Assembly (NCBI GenBank): GCA_964385465.1
Contig: CAYLPJ010000008.1
Span: forward strand, 62,001-126,000
Origin: CAYLPJ01 sp964385465
GTDB lineage: Bacteria; Planctomycetota; Phycisphaerae; SM23-33
Direction: 5' to 3'
DNA: 64,000 bases
Shown: piece after piece, positions 34,068-42,594 of the stretch
Layout: every line of letters starts with the position of its first letter
Numbering within the stretch: position 1 is the stretch's first letter
Program-made: the position numbers and the translations under genes
Notes under the pieces: model-generated
Seen by the model: only the letters and a program-made list of their open reading frames with translations
The model's database searches: none
What the model was told of the DNA's origin: nothing

Positions 34068-35699
34068 ATGACCATGCTGCGATATCTGGCGGCGATCCTC
34101 GTGGGGCTGGCGGTTTCCGTGCATCCGGCCGCGGCCGTGCCGTCCGACCGGAAGGACGACGGGCCCGCCGCCAGGACCCCGGCGAAGGAAGCTGCCGAGC
34201 CCCCCACGACCGCCGAGGTCGTCGGCGACGACGACAAGGCCCGCGAGGCCTCCCGCCAGGCCGCCCGGCGCCGCGCGCGGCGGATCGCGAAGATCAACCG
34301 CAGGCTCTACAAGCTCTTCCGGGCCGGCCGGTACGAGAAGTGCACGCCCCTGCTGCACGAGATCCTGGAGATCGACCCGAACAACGACACGGCGTGGTAC
34401 AACCTCGCCTGCGTCCACAGCAAGGCCGGGCGCCAGGCCAAGGCGGTCGAGAGCCTCGTGACGGCCGTCGAGGAAGGCTACAGCGGTTTCCGGCACATGG
34501 AGCGTGACCCGGACCTCGACGCCATCCGCGACACGCCGGGCTACCGGGACCTGATCGCCCGCCGGGACGAGATCCAGCGCCGCCGGGCCGAGCGGGTCCG
34601 CGACCGGCTGCGCGAGGAGTTCGGCGCCGGCTACCTCTACGAGATCGATCACGAGCGGAAGCTGGTTTTCGCGACCAACGTCGACCGCCAGACGCTCGAG
34701 GAGATGAAGACCCGCCTGACCGCCTACGCCTCCGCCCAGTGGGCCGGGCTCTTCGAGCACGGCTTCGACCGCTACCTCGCCATCGTCATCCCCCGCGGGC
34801 GCGACTGGCGCTGGGGCCGCGCCGTCGGGGGCTTCTACTCCCGCGCCGCCCACATGCTCGTCGCACGCACCGTGGGCATGACCCTCGTCCACGAGTTCAC
34901 CCACGCCCTCCACTACGCCGACCAGGATGGGCTCGGCCAGCAGCACCCCATCTGGGTCAGCGAGGGGCTCGCGACGCTCTTCGAGACCTCCGCCGTCATC
35001 GACGGCCGGGCCGTGCCCCAGCCCAACCGCCGGCTGAACCTCCTCCAGCACCTGCTGCGGAAGCGCCGCGAGATCCCCCTCGATGAGCTGCTCGCCTACA
35101 GCCACCGGAAGTTCATGCGCAACAGCATGACCGCCTACGCCCAGAGCCGCTACCTGATGATGTACCTCCACCGCCGCGGGCTGCTGAAACGCTGGTACGA
35201 CGCCTACACCGCCGGCTACGAGGAGGACCCCAACGGGGGCAAGGCCCTCGAGGCCGTGCTGGATCAGCCGCTCGACGAGGCCCAGCGCGACTGGAGGAAC
35301 TGGGTGCTGGCCCAGCGCCCGCCGGTGCTCCGCCTGCCCGCCGAGCACGCGTACATCGGCATCCAGCTACGCCAGCACGTCGACGGCGTGCGGATCGCGA
35401 GGGTCGTGCCCGGCAGCGGCGCCGCCGAGGCGGGGCTCGGCGTGGGGGACGTGATCCTCCGGATCGACGGCGAGCGGATCGTCGAGCCGGGCCACCTGCT
35501 GCGGGTCGTCAGCGAATGCGAGGTCGGCGATCAGATCCGCCTGCACATCCGCCGCGGGACGGCCTACCGCGACGTGGACGTCACCCTCGGCGCCATGCCG
35601 CGAAAGCTCTCCCGTCCGCGCCGCCCGCGAAAGAAGCCCCCGCAGACGCGCCCCGCGAAGGAACCCGCGAAGAAGGGGAAGCTCAAGAAGGCGGGGTAG
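34068..35699 (+). CDS. Exported MA-like metallopeptidase with PDZ domain
   Basis: A 543-residue protein. A signal peptide (MLRYLAAILVGLAVSVHPAAA) is followed by an Ala/Arg-rich region and a TPR-like segment (HEILEIDPNNDTAWYNLACV, near 100-150). The peptidase region has H275-EFT-H279 and Glu in WVSEGLATLFE, E299, so the zinc ligands H-E-x-x-H plus E 20 residues on match the gluzincin MA clan. A PDZ domain (about 429-510; IGIQLRQ ... GLGVGDVILRIDGE) follows, and the C-terminal 35 residues are Lys/Pro/Arg-rich. The start at 34068 has GGGAG 7 nt upstream. Substrates are unknown; it is probably outside the cytoplasm. Divergent from trpBA. Confidence 0.85.
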   Translation: MTMLRYLAAILVGLAVSVHPAAAVPSDRKDDGPAARTPAKEAAEPPTTAEVVGDDDKAREASRQAARRRARRIAKINRRLYKLFRAGRYEKCTPLLHEILEIDPNNDTAWYNLACVHSKAGRQAKAVESLVTAVEEGYSGFRHMERDPDLDAIRDTPGYRDLIARRDEIQRRRAERVRDRLREEFGAGYLYEIDHERKLVFATNVDRQTLEEMKTRLTAYASAQWAGLFEHGFDRYLAIVIPRGRDWRWGRAVGGFYSRAAHMLVARTVGMTLVHEFTHALHYADQDGLGQQHPIWVSEGLATLFETSAVIDGRAVPQPNRRLNLLQHLLRKRREIPLDELLAYSHRKFMRNSMTAYAQSRYLMMYLHRRGLLKRWYDAYTAGYEEDPNGGKALEAVLDQPLDEAQRDWRNWVLAQRPPVLRLPAEHAYIGIQLRQHVDGVRIARVVPGSGAAEAGLGVGDVILRIDGERIVEPGHLLRVVSECEVGDQIRLHIRRGTAYRDVDVTLGAMPRKLSRPRRPRKKPPQTRPAKEPAKKGKLKKAG

Positions 35700-35729
35700 G
35701 CCCCCGCGCGTCGCGCGCCCCGTCGGGCG

Positions 35730-36305
35730 TCACTCGTCCAGGAAGTTCGCCAGGAGCTGGTGGCCCACGTCGGTGAGGAAGCTCTCGGGGTGGAACTGGA
35801 CGCCCTCGGTCGGGTGGGTCTTCGAGCGCAGGCCCATCAGCTCGTTGCGGTCGGTCGTCCAGGCCGTCAGCTCGAAGTCGTCGTCGAGCCCCTCCGCATC
35901 GACGATCAGGCTGTGGTACCGCGTCGCGGTGAACGGGTTGGGCAGGTCGCGGAGGACGCCGCGCCCGTCGTGGCGGATCTCCGACGTCTTGCCGTGCATG
36001 ATGTTGCCCGACCGGATCACCGTCCCGCCGAACGCCTGGCCGATGCTCTGGTGGCCCAGGCAGACGCCCAGCACCGGCACCTTGCCGTGGAAGTGGCGGA
36101 TGTAGTCGCAACTCAGCCCCGCGTCGTCCGGCGTGCCCGGTCCCGGCGAGACGATCAGGTGCGTCGGGTGCAGCTCGTCTTCGGCCGCCGCGGGGGGCAT
36201 GACGTCGTTGCGGATCACCTTCACCTCGAACCCGCGCCCCAGCTCACCGATCCGCTGGACGAGGTTGTAGGTGAAGCTGTCGTAGTTGTCGAGCACGAGG
36301 ATCAT
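35730..36305 (-). CDS. trpG: Anthranilate / aminodeoxychorismate synthase amidotransferase subunit
   Basis: A 191-residue class I glutamine amidotransferase, giving ammonia to chorismate in tryptophan or folate synthesis. The nucleophile is Cys in VLGVCLGHQSIG, and the His/Glu pair is in QFHPESF. The start is at 36305 (MILVLDNYDSFTYN), with AGGA 8 nt upstream; MMGM at 36314 is also open. The TrpE/PabB partner is not next to it. Convergent with the peptidase gene and 30 nt away. Whether it serves trp (trpG) or folate (pabA) cannot be decided; many bacteria use one protein for both. Confidence 0.93.
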   Translation of the reverse strand: MILVLDNYDSFTYNLVQRIGELGRGFEVKVIRNDVMPPAAAEDELHPTHLIVSPGPGTPDDAGLSCDYIRHFHGKVPVLGVCLGHQSIGQAFGGTVIRSGNIMHGKTSEIRHDGRGVLRDLPNPFTATRYHSLIVDAEGLDDDFELTAWTTDRNELMGLRSKTHPTEGVQFHPESFLTDVGHQLLANFLDE

Positions 36306-36464
36306 GCCCATCATCCTACGCCCCCGGCCGGTGGGGTTCAATCGGGTACCGCCCCACGACCCCGCGGCCGCCGGCTTGTTCGCCGCCGCCGGCCGCTTAC
36401 ACAGCGGGCTCCTCCCCGACGGCGGCACGCCTCGGGGGGGAGGGCGTTGCGACAAGCGGCCGCG

Positions 36465-36956
36465 TCAGCGCCGCGGGCGCTCGAGCAGCGGAAACGCGTC
36501 GACCAGCCAGGCCTCGCCCTCGCGGACGAGCAGGATGGCCTCGTCGCGGGCCTCGACCCGCTGCTGCGCCCGCCCGGCGAAGCGGTAGAAGAGGCGCAGG
36601 CGGAACGCAAAGCGTTCGTCCTCCCGGCTGCCGTCGTGGATCTCGAAGGCGAGGTGAGCGGGGTTGGCGGGCCCGGCGATGGCGTCGTGCATCTGCTGAT
36701 CGGGAAAGGTGCGGCGGACGCGCGTGCTCAACAGGGCCTTGCCCGCGCCGACGTCCTTGGCCTGCCAGGCGCGGCAGAAGGCGTTGGCGACGGCGAGGGC
36801 GTCGGCGTAGGCGGCGAGGTACTCGGGGTCCTCGGCCGCGGCGGCAGGGGGGGCCTGGTCCCGCGGCCGACAGCCGAACACCGCGGCGGCGGTCACGGCC
36901 GACAGCGCGACGGCGACCCGGAGACGGCGGGGGAGCTTGCCTGGAATCCCATTCAT
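36465..36956 (-). CDS. Predicted lipoprotein or exported protein, unknown function
   Basis: A 163-residue protein with an N-terminal hydrophobic stretch (VAVALSAVTAAAVFGC) ending in Cys, a weak lipobox. The rest (ADALAVANAFCRAWQAKD ... AWLVDAFPLLE) has the shape of NTF2/SnoaL-like proteins, with aromatic and charged residues typical of that fold. This is an inference. It lies 34 nt downstream of the Nfu gene on the same strand and 159 nt upstream of trpG. Confidence 0.7.
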   Translation of the reverse strand: MNGIPGKLPRRLRVAVALSAVTAAAVFGCRPRDQAPPAAAAEDPEYLAAYADALAVANAFCRAWQAKDVGAGKALLSTRVRRTFPDQQMHDAIAGPANPAHLAFEIHDGSREDERFAFRLRLFYRFAGRAQQRVEARDEAILLVREGEAWLVDAFPLLERPRR

Positions 36957-36990
36957 ATATGATTCTGCGAGGTGCTTCGCCCTGTCGCGG

Positions 36991-37248
36991 TCAGACGGCG
37001 ACGACTTCCTTCACCTCGGGCACGTGCTGCTTGAGATGGCGTTCGACGCCCATCTTGAGGGTCATCTGCGCACCGGGGCATCCCTTGCAGGCTCCCTGGA
37101 GCTCGACGGAAACGACGCCGGTGGACTCGTCGACGTTGACGAGCTTGATGTCGCCGCCGTCGGCCTGGAGCATGGGGCGGATGTTCTCGATGATCGTGCT
37201 GACCTTGCCGGTCATCGTCTCTTGCTGCTGGGGGGCCGAATCGCTCAT
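36991..37248 (-). CDS. NifU C-terminal-domain (Nfu-type) iron-sulfur scaffold
   Basis: An 85-residue protein consisting only of the NifU_C domain. The CxxC ligand pair is in GACKGCPGAQMTL, preceded by IRPMLQADGGDIKLV. It carries and hands on Fe-S clusters, which the hydrogenase and other Fe-S enzymes need, although it is not next to them. It has no N-terminal NifU-like part. It is probably first in a two-gene operon with the lipoprotein. Confidence 0.93.
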   Translation of the reverse strand: MSDSAPQQQETMTGKVSTIIENIRPMLQADGGDIKLVNVDESTGVVSVELQGACKGCPGAQMTLKMGVERHLKQHVPEVKEVVAV

Positions 37249-37506
37249 GCGAACTCCTTGGCAAGGGTTTGGGGGTCGTCTTCACGGGCCATTATAGGCG
37301 CCGCCCCGCCGGCCACAAGCGCGATGCAGCCCGCCGTCGAGCGTGGGGCAGGCGGGCGGGCGCGAAACGGGAATACCGTTAAAAACAACGGAGCAAACGG
37401 GTTGCCCACTCGTTTTCCGGAGGATCGGGGGGATTTCCAACAGGTTGTTCACCATTTCCCAACCCATGGGGCTCAGAACAGGGCAGAAATACAGCATATG
37501 GGGCTC

Positions 37507-37535
37507 TTGACACGCCCTGGGCGATATGTTAGGAT
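37507..37535 (+). promoter_or_regulatory. Distal promoter of nrdJ
   Basis: TTGACA (37507-37512), 17-nt spacer, TAGGAT (37530-37535). The consensus -35 makes it one of the strongest promoters in the window. The start would be near 37542, giving a leader of about 270 nt. The interval 37249-37506 holds no gene. Confidence 0.55.
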
Positions 37536-37636
37536 GCAGTTTGGTGTTCTTTCCTGTTGGCAGTCATTTTTTCTTCCGCCAAGGTTCCCTGCGGAAAGAG
37601 CTTGCACGCATCCACCGCATTTTGGGTAGATTTCTT

Positions 37637-37665
37637 TTGACGCCCCCAGATATGGGGTGTATGTT
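37637..37665 (+). promoter_or_regulatory. Proximal promoter of nrdJ with a palindrome in the spacer
   Basis: TTGACG (37637-37642), 17-nt spacer, TATGTT (37660-37665). The spacer contains CCCCA-GATA-TGGGG (37644-37657), placed where a repressor such as NrdR would block polymerase. CCCATGGGG-type words also occur about 170 nt upstream. The operator role is an inference. Confidence 0.4.
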
Positions 37666-37811
37666 CAGCTTCCATTAGCTGGGATCACTTCGTGACGGGC
37701 TGTCGCTCGGGAGGCAGGACGCAGGGACGAAGCGGAAGACAACGCAATGGCAAGGGATTCCATTGCGCCGCTGCGTCGGGCCTCGAGCGACGAGTCCGGG
37801 GAGTATAAGGA

Positions 37812-40800
37812 ATGGTTTCTCGCGAAATGTCAGATCGATCGGGCGCCGGGGCCGCGGGACGGATCCCGTCGGCCCCGGAAGGCCTCGTCGTCAAGCAGGT
37901 CTTCTCCACGCCGGGCGAGCACCCCTTTGACCAGTTGGAGTGGGAGAAGCGGTCGGCCTGCATCACCGACGGCAAGGGCGAGACGGTCTTCGAGCAGAAG
38001 GACGTGGAGGTCCCCGCCTCCTGGAGCCAGTTGGCGACCAACGTGGTCGTCAGCAAGTACCTCTGGGGCGAGCAGGGCACGGACCAGCGAGAGACGTCCG
38101 TCAAGCAGCTCATCCACCGGGTCACGCGGACCATCGCCGACTGGGGCGTCGCCGACGGCGTGTTCGCCTCGGCCGAGGACGGCGAGCGGTTCTACCGCGA
38201 CCTGACCTGGCTGTGCGCCAACCAGTACGGCTCGTTCAACAGCCCGGTGTGGTTCAACGTGGGGCTCTACCATCAGCACGGCGTGCCCGGCTCGGAGGGC
38301 AACTACCACTGGGGCGTCGAAGAGAACCGCCCGGTCCGGACGATGCACAGCTACGAGTTCCCCCAGGCCTCGGCGTGCTTCATCCAGTCCGTGGACGACA
38401 CGATGGAGGACATCATGCGCCTGGCCACGGCCGAGGCCATGCTGTTCAAGTACGGCTCGGGGACCGGCAGCGACCTTTCGACGCTGCGGTCCAGCCGGGA
38501 GAAGCTCGCCGGCGGGGGCAAGCCCTCCGGCCCGCTGAGCTTCATGCGGATCTTCGACCAGATCGCCGGCGTCGTGCGCTCGGGGGGCAAGACGCGTCGC
38601 GCGGCGAAGATGCAGTCGCTCCGCGTGGACCACCCGGACATCAAGGAGTTCGCCGCCTGCAAGATGGTCGAGGAGAAGAAGGCCTGGGCCCTGATCGACA
38701 GCGGCTACGACGGCTCGATCGACGGCGACGCCTACGCGTCCGTGATGTACCAGAACGCCAACCTGTCGGTGCGCCTGACCGATGAGTTCATGCAGGCCGT
38801 CGAGAAGGACGAGCAGTGGCAGACCTACGCGGTGACCACCGGCGAGCCGATGGACCGGTACCGCGCCCGCGAACTGATGGACCTGATCGCCGAGGGCACG
38901 CGCGTCTGCGGCGACCCCGGCGTGCAGTACCACACCACCGTCAACCGCTGGAACACCTGCAAGAGCAGCGGCGAGATCAACGCGTCCAACCCGTGCAGCG
39001 AGTACATGTTCCTCAACGACTCGGCCTGCAACCTCGCCAGCCTGAACCTCATGAAGTTCCGCCGCCCCGACGGCAGCTTCGACATCGAGCGGTTCCGCGC
39101 GGCCGTGCGGGTGTTCACGATCGCCCAGGACATCCTGGTCGATCACGCCTCGTACCCGAGCGAGCGGATCTGCCGCAACAGCCACGACTACCGCCCGCTG
39201 GGGCTGGGCTACGCGAACCTCGGCTGCCTGATCATGTCGCTCGGGCTGGCCTACGACAGCGATGCCGGGCGGACCTACGCCGGGGCCGTGACGGCGGTCC
39301 TGACGGCGACGGCCTACCGCACCAGCGCCGAGCTGGCCAGCCGGCTGGGTGCCTTCCCGCAGTACAACCGCAACCGCCGCGACATGCTGGGCGTGCTGAA
39401 GATGCACCGCGAGGCGGCCGAGTCCGTCGCGGGCAACGACTGCCCGGCCGAGCTGTGCGACGCGGCGGTGGCGAGCTGGGACGAGGCCGTCGAGGCCGCC
39501 GCCGCCCTGGGCTGCCGCAACGCCCAGGTGACGGTCCTGGCGCCGACGGGGACGATCGGCTTCATGATGGACTGCGACACGACGGGCATCGAGCCGGACA
39601 TCGCGCTGGTGAAGTACAAGCAGCTCGCCGGCGGGGGGATGTTCAAGATCGTCAACCGCACCGTGCCCCTGGCCCTGGAGCAGTTGGGCTACTCGCCGGG
39701 CCAGATCAGCGAGATCGTCGGGCACATCGACGACAACGACACCATCGAGGGCGCCTCGCAGCTCAAGGACGGGGACCTGGCCGTCTTCGACTGCGCCTTC
39801 CAGCCCGCCAACGGGCACCGGTTCATCCACTACATGGGCCACATCCGCATGATGGCCGCCGTCCAGCCCTTCCTCTCCGGCGCGATCTCCAAGACGGTCA
39901 ACATGCCCAAGAACTCCTCCATGGAAGACATCCGCGAGGTCTACATGGAAGGCTGGCGGCTGGGGCTCAAGGCCGTGGCGATCTACCGCGACGGGTCCAA
40001 GCGGATCCAGCCGCTGAGCACCGCCGAGGACCAGGCCGCCGGGGAGTCCGCCGAGGACGTGCTCACGCAGATCGACGAGGAGATGCTCGAGGCCGCCCGG
40101 CGGATGCCGCACCGCGAGCGCCTGCCCGCGACGCGCCCGTCGCTGACGCACAAGTTCAGCGTCGGCGGGCACGAGGGCTACCTGACCGTCGGGCAGTACG
40201 AGGACGGGCGACCGGGCGAGCTGTTCGTGACCATGGCCAAGGAAGGCTCGACGGTCGGGGGCATGATGGACGCGTTCGCCACGGCGATCAGCCTGTGCCT
40301 CCAGTTCGGCGTGCCCCTCAGCGACCTGGTCAAGAAGTTCACCCACCAGCGGTTCGAGCCCAGCGGGATGACCAGCAACCGCGACATCCCCTTCGCCAAG
40401 AGCGTGGTGGACTACATCTTCCGCTATCTCGGGCTGACGTTCCTGGAGGAGTACCGAAAGACCAACCTGCCCGACCGCGGCGCCAGCTCGCCGACATCCA
40501 CTCCCGCGGCCGGGACCGACGCGACCAGAACGAAGAAGCCGACGAAATCCGAGGGCGTCACGGAAGGCAATGCTTCCTCGGAAACCGGCAGCGCCGCCGC
40601 GACCTCCGACAAGGATGTCGAGAGGTCTGGCGGCGCGTCTTCCGGCGGGCGGTACGTGCCCTCGCCGGCGGTCGCCAGGCGCCTCAGCCCGTCGCCGTCG
40701 CCGGTGAAGACCGGGGCGGCGGCATCGTCCGACGTGCTGGGCGGCGGGCGCCTGGTGCAGATCGATCGCGTGGACCAGCAGTTCTCGCACTACCAGGAAG

Positions 40801-40895
40801 ACGCCCCGGCCTGCGACGTGTGCGGGTCGATCACGGTGCGGAACGGGAACTGCTACAAGTGCTACAACTGCGGGTCGTCCCTGGGGTGCAGCTAG
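37812..40895 (+). CDS. nrdJ: Adenosylcobalamin-dependent (class II) ribonucleotide reductase
   Basis: A 1,027-residue enzyme that reduces ribonucleotides to deoxyribonucleotides with a B12 radical. The active-site loop NPCSEYMFLNDSACNL (about residue 393) holds the Cys and Glu, and the FNSPVWFNVG, YGSGTGSD and APTGTIGFMMDCDTTGIEPD segments are family signatures. The C-terminal region carries a disordered Ser/Thr/Ala-rich linker (about 890-990) and a Cys-rich finger (CDVCGS, CYKCYNCGSSLGC), as in long class II enzymes. No intein is seen. Start at 37812 with GGGGAG 8 nt upstream; MSDRSG at 37827 is an alternative. Two promoter candidates lie upstream. Confidence 0.93.
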   Translation: MVSREMSDRSGAGAAGRIPSAPEGLVVKQVFSTPGEHPFDQLEWEKRSACITDGKGETVFEQKDVEVPASWSQLATNVVVSKYLWGEQGTDQRETSVKQLIHRVTRTIADWGVADGVFASAEDGERFYRDLTWLCANQYGSFNSPVWFNVGLYHQHGVPGSEGNYHWGVEENRPVRTMHSYEFPQASACFIQSVDDTMEDIMRLATAEAMLFKYGSGTGSDLSTLRSSREKLAGGGKPSGPLSFMRIFDQIAGVVRSGGKTRRAAKMQSLRVDHPDIKEFAACKMVEEKKAWALIDSGYDGSIDGDAYASVMYQNANLSVRLTDEFMQAVEKDEQWQTYAVTTGEPMDRYRARELMDLIAEGTRVCGDPGVQYHTTVNRWNTCKSSGEINASNPCSEYMFLNDSACNLASLNLMKFRRPDGSFDIERFRAAVRVFTIAQDILVDHASYPSERICRNSHDYRPLGLGYANLGCLIMSLGLAYDSDAGRTYAGAVTAVLTATAYRTSAELASRLGAFPQYNRNRRDMLGVLKMHREAAESVAGNDCPAELCDAAVASWDEAVEAAAALGCRNAQVTVLAPTGTIGFMMDCDTTGIEPDIALVKYKQLAGGGMFKIVNRTVPLALEQLGYSPGQISEIVGHIDDNDTIEGASQLKDGDLAVFDCAFQPANGHRFIHYMGHIRMMAAVQPFLSGAISKTVNMPKNSSMEDIREVYMEGWRLGLKAVAIYRDGSKRIQPLSTAEDQAAGESAEDVLTQIDEEMLEAARRMPHRERLPATRPSLTHKFSVGGHEGYLTVGQYEDGRPGELFVTMAKEGSTVGGMMDAFATAISLCLQFGVPLSDLVKKFTHQRFEPSGMTSNRDIPFAKSVVDYIFRYLGLTFLEEYRKTNLPDRGASSPTSTPAAGTDATRTKKPTKSEGVTEGNASSETGSAAATSDKDVERSGGASSGGRYVPSPAVARRLSPSPSPVKTGAAASSDVLGGGRLVQIDRVDQQFSHYQEDAPACDVCGSITVRNGNCYKCYNCGSSLGCS

Positions 40896-41279
40896 GCTGC
40901 CCCCGCCGTATCCGGACGCGCGGGACGCCCGCGGGCCGTTGTTGACCGCGGCCCCGGCCGAGCATCGCCACGGCTGGAGACATGCCGGGGCCGAAGCACG
41001 GCGCCCACGGACGGGCGCCGCCCGGGCGCGAGCCCGCCGGCGAGCTGCGGGTGCGTCGCCGGCGTCGCGAACGGGGTTGTGAGGCTGCCGGGCGCCGCGC
41101 GGGCGCGGAGGCCCGCCGGCAGCGGACGTCTTGAAAGGGAAGCACCAACCGGCCGATGCGTGGCGGTGGCGGCGGCGCCCCACCGCCCGGCCATACGAGG
41201 CGGGCGAAGTCCCGCCCGGAAAACCCCGCAAAAACGGCATAACCGTTAAAGGTTTGGCACGCCGGAATCCGAAGTAAAC
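40896..41279 (+). other. Intergenic stretch downstream of nrdJ, nothing recognised
   Basis: About 380 nt with very GC-rich, repeat-poor sequence and no credible gene. Some short hairpins are present, but none looks like a standard terminator. It leads into the small-RNA candidate. Confidence 0.4.
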
Positions 41280-41345
41280 GGGTGTGGACGCCGAGAAAGG
41301 CGCCCGGGACCGAAAACAGAACAGTTGTCCGCTGCACCCGACCAT

Positions 41346-41433
41346 GATGTAGGTCTCCCTCCGCCTACATCCAGGGATGCGGCTAATTGGGCGATGCCGA
41401 GGTCTCCCTCCACCTGGGTGTCGCCCCTTTTTT
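41346..41433 (+). ncRNA. Candidate small RNA, twin hairpins with CU-rich anti-Shine-Dalgarno loops
   Basis: Hairpin 1 pairs GATGTAGG (41346-41353) with CCTACATC (41364-41371) around the loop TCTCCCTCCG. Hairpin 2 pairs 41389-41398 with 41417-41426 (10 bp including two G-U), then, after a G-G mismatch, AGGT with ACCT, around the loop CTCCCTCC (41404-41411). Six T residues follow (41428-41433), so hairpin 2 is also an intrinsic terminator. Both loops show the same CTCCCTCC, complementary to GGAGGGAG. The 5' end is uncertain; a weak TTGGCA at 41254 could be its -35. It ends 16 nt before the tRNA-His promoter. There is no ORF with a ribosome site. Confidence 0.5.
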
Positions 41434-41449
41434 GCGCCCACGCATGGCA

Positions 41450-41478
41450 TTGACACGCCGGCGGCGCGGCGGTATCCT
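41450..41478 (+). promoter_or_regulatory. Promoter of tRNA-His
   Basis: TTGACA (41450-41455), 17-nt spacer, TATCCT (41473-41478), with a start near 41485, about 25 nt before the tRNA. Confidence 0.65.
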
Positions 41479-41508
41479 AACCTGAATCTCGCACCCCGAC
41501 CGAGATAC

Positions 41509-41583
41509 GGTGGCTGTAGCTCAGTTGGTTAGAGCACCTGGTTGTGGTCCAGGGGGTCGGGGGTTCGAATCCCCTCAGCCACC
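41509..41583 (+). tRNA. tRNA-His (GTG anticodon)
   Basis: The acceptor stem GTGGCTG (41510-41516) pairs with CAGCCAC (41576-41582). G at 41509 and C at 41583 give the extra G-1:C73 pair that marks tRNA-His. The D arm, anticodon loop TTGTGGT and T arm (GGGTTCGAATCCC) are complete. CCA is not encoded. It is followed by its own terminator. Confidence 0.95.
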
Positions 41584-41592
41584 CGTCCTTGT

Positions 41593-41619
41593 GCCCCTGC
41601 TCCCGGCAGGGGCTTTTTT
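41593..41619 (+). terminator. Intrinsic terminator after tRNA-His
   Basis: GCCCCTGC (41593-41600) pairs with GCAGGGGC (41606-41613), 5-nt loop, then six T (41614-41619). It may also serve the convergent glycosyltransferase gene. Confidence 0.85.
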
Positions 41620-42404
41620 CATGGCTCCCGGCGGGAGGGCGATGGGGGGCCGGCCCCGGCGTCCGCCGCCGGGCGCGCCCGCGGGGTCGCGCGGATGTCC
41701 GCGCGGAGCTTCCAGAGCTCCCTGAACGCCCGGAGGATCACCGCCAGGTTCGCGCCCGTCTGCTCCCCGGCGACGCGGGGGCGGTGGCTGACGGGCACCT
41801 CCTTCAGCGTGTAGCCGGCCCGGCGGGCGCGGGCGAGGATCTCCGCGTCGATCAACGCGCCGGTGGACTTCATCGCGATCGCGTCGAAAATCTCCCGCCG
41901 GTACAGCTTGAACGCGCTGTCCACGTCCCGGCTGCGGAAGCCCAGCACCGCCTTGACCAGCAGCCCCCACAGCCACGCGTTCAGCCGGCGGACGGGCGAG
42001 TCGCTGCGGTGCTCGCGGTAGCCGCTGACGATGTCGTACTCGCCGGCGTGCGGCAGAAGGCGGGGCAGCTCGCGGATGTCGAACTGCCCGTCGCCGTCGG
42101 TGTAGAAAACCCACGCCTTCCCGGCCGCGCGAAAGCCGCTCTGGAGCGCCCCGCCGTAGCCGCGGTTCGTCTCGTGGTGGACGGCGCGGATGTGCTCGTC
42201 CTCGTCGGCCAGCGCGTCGGCCAGCTCGCCCGTGCCGTCGGCCGAGCCGTCGTCGACGAGGATCAGCTCGAAGTCGTCGGCGACCTCCGGCAGGAACGCC
42301 CGCACCTCCCCCGCGACGCGGCGGATGTTCTCCGCCTCGTTGTAGCAGGGCAGGAACACGCTGAGCTCGGCCAGGCGTGCGGGGCTCTCGGACGGGTCGG
42401 ACAT
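41619..42404 (-). CDS. Glycosyltransferase family 2 (polyprenyl-phosphate sugar transferase-like)
   Basis: A 261-residue GT-A enzyme. The N-terminal SVFLPCYNEAENIRRV and VDDGSADGTGEL hold the nucleotide-binding Asp residues; YTDGDGQFD is the DXD-like metal site. The sequence is close to the dolichol/undecaprenyl-phosphate mannosyl- or glucosyltransferase group (DPM1/GtrB). GGAGG lies 6 nt before the ATG at 42404; the frame is open further upstream, without homology. There is no C-terminal membrane pair. Ends directly at the tRNA-His terminator. Confidence 0.9.
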   Translation of the reverse strand: MSDPSESPARLAELSVFLPCYNEAENIRRVAGEVRAFLPEVADDFELILVDDGSADGTGELADALADEDEHIRAVHHETNRGYGGALQSGFRAAGKAWVFYTDGDGQFDIRELPRLLPHAGEYDIVSGYREHRSDSPVRRLNAWLWGLLVKAVLGFRSRDVDSAFKLYRREIFDAIAMKSTGALIDAEILARARRAGYTLKEVPVSHRPRVAGEQTGANLAVILRAFRELWKLRADIRATPRARPAADAGAGPPSPSRREP

Positions 42405-42594
42405 CGCGGGCCTCCAACGGATCGTGACGCGGACGACCCGCAAGCATACGCCCGCGGGAAACCGCCGGTCAAGGGCGCCCCACGGCGGGCGCCGTCGCGA
42501 AGTCGGCGAATCTCTCGCCCCGGTTTCCGGGTGTCCGTGGTAGAATGGTCTGTTGGCACGAGCCCCCTTGGACGGAGGAAACGAGGGACCGAAC

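Noticed and set aside
37542..37811. Possible cobalamin riboswitch before nrdJ
   Set aside because: No B12-box consensus is visible; class II enzymes usually are not controlled this way.
37830..41456. 1,208-codon minus-strand frame
   Set aside because: Shadow of nrdJ and the intergenic region; no motif or ribosome site.
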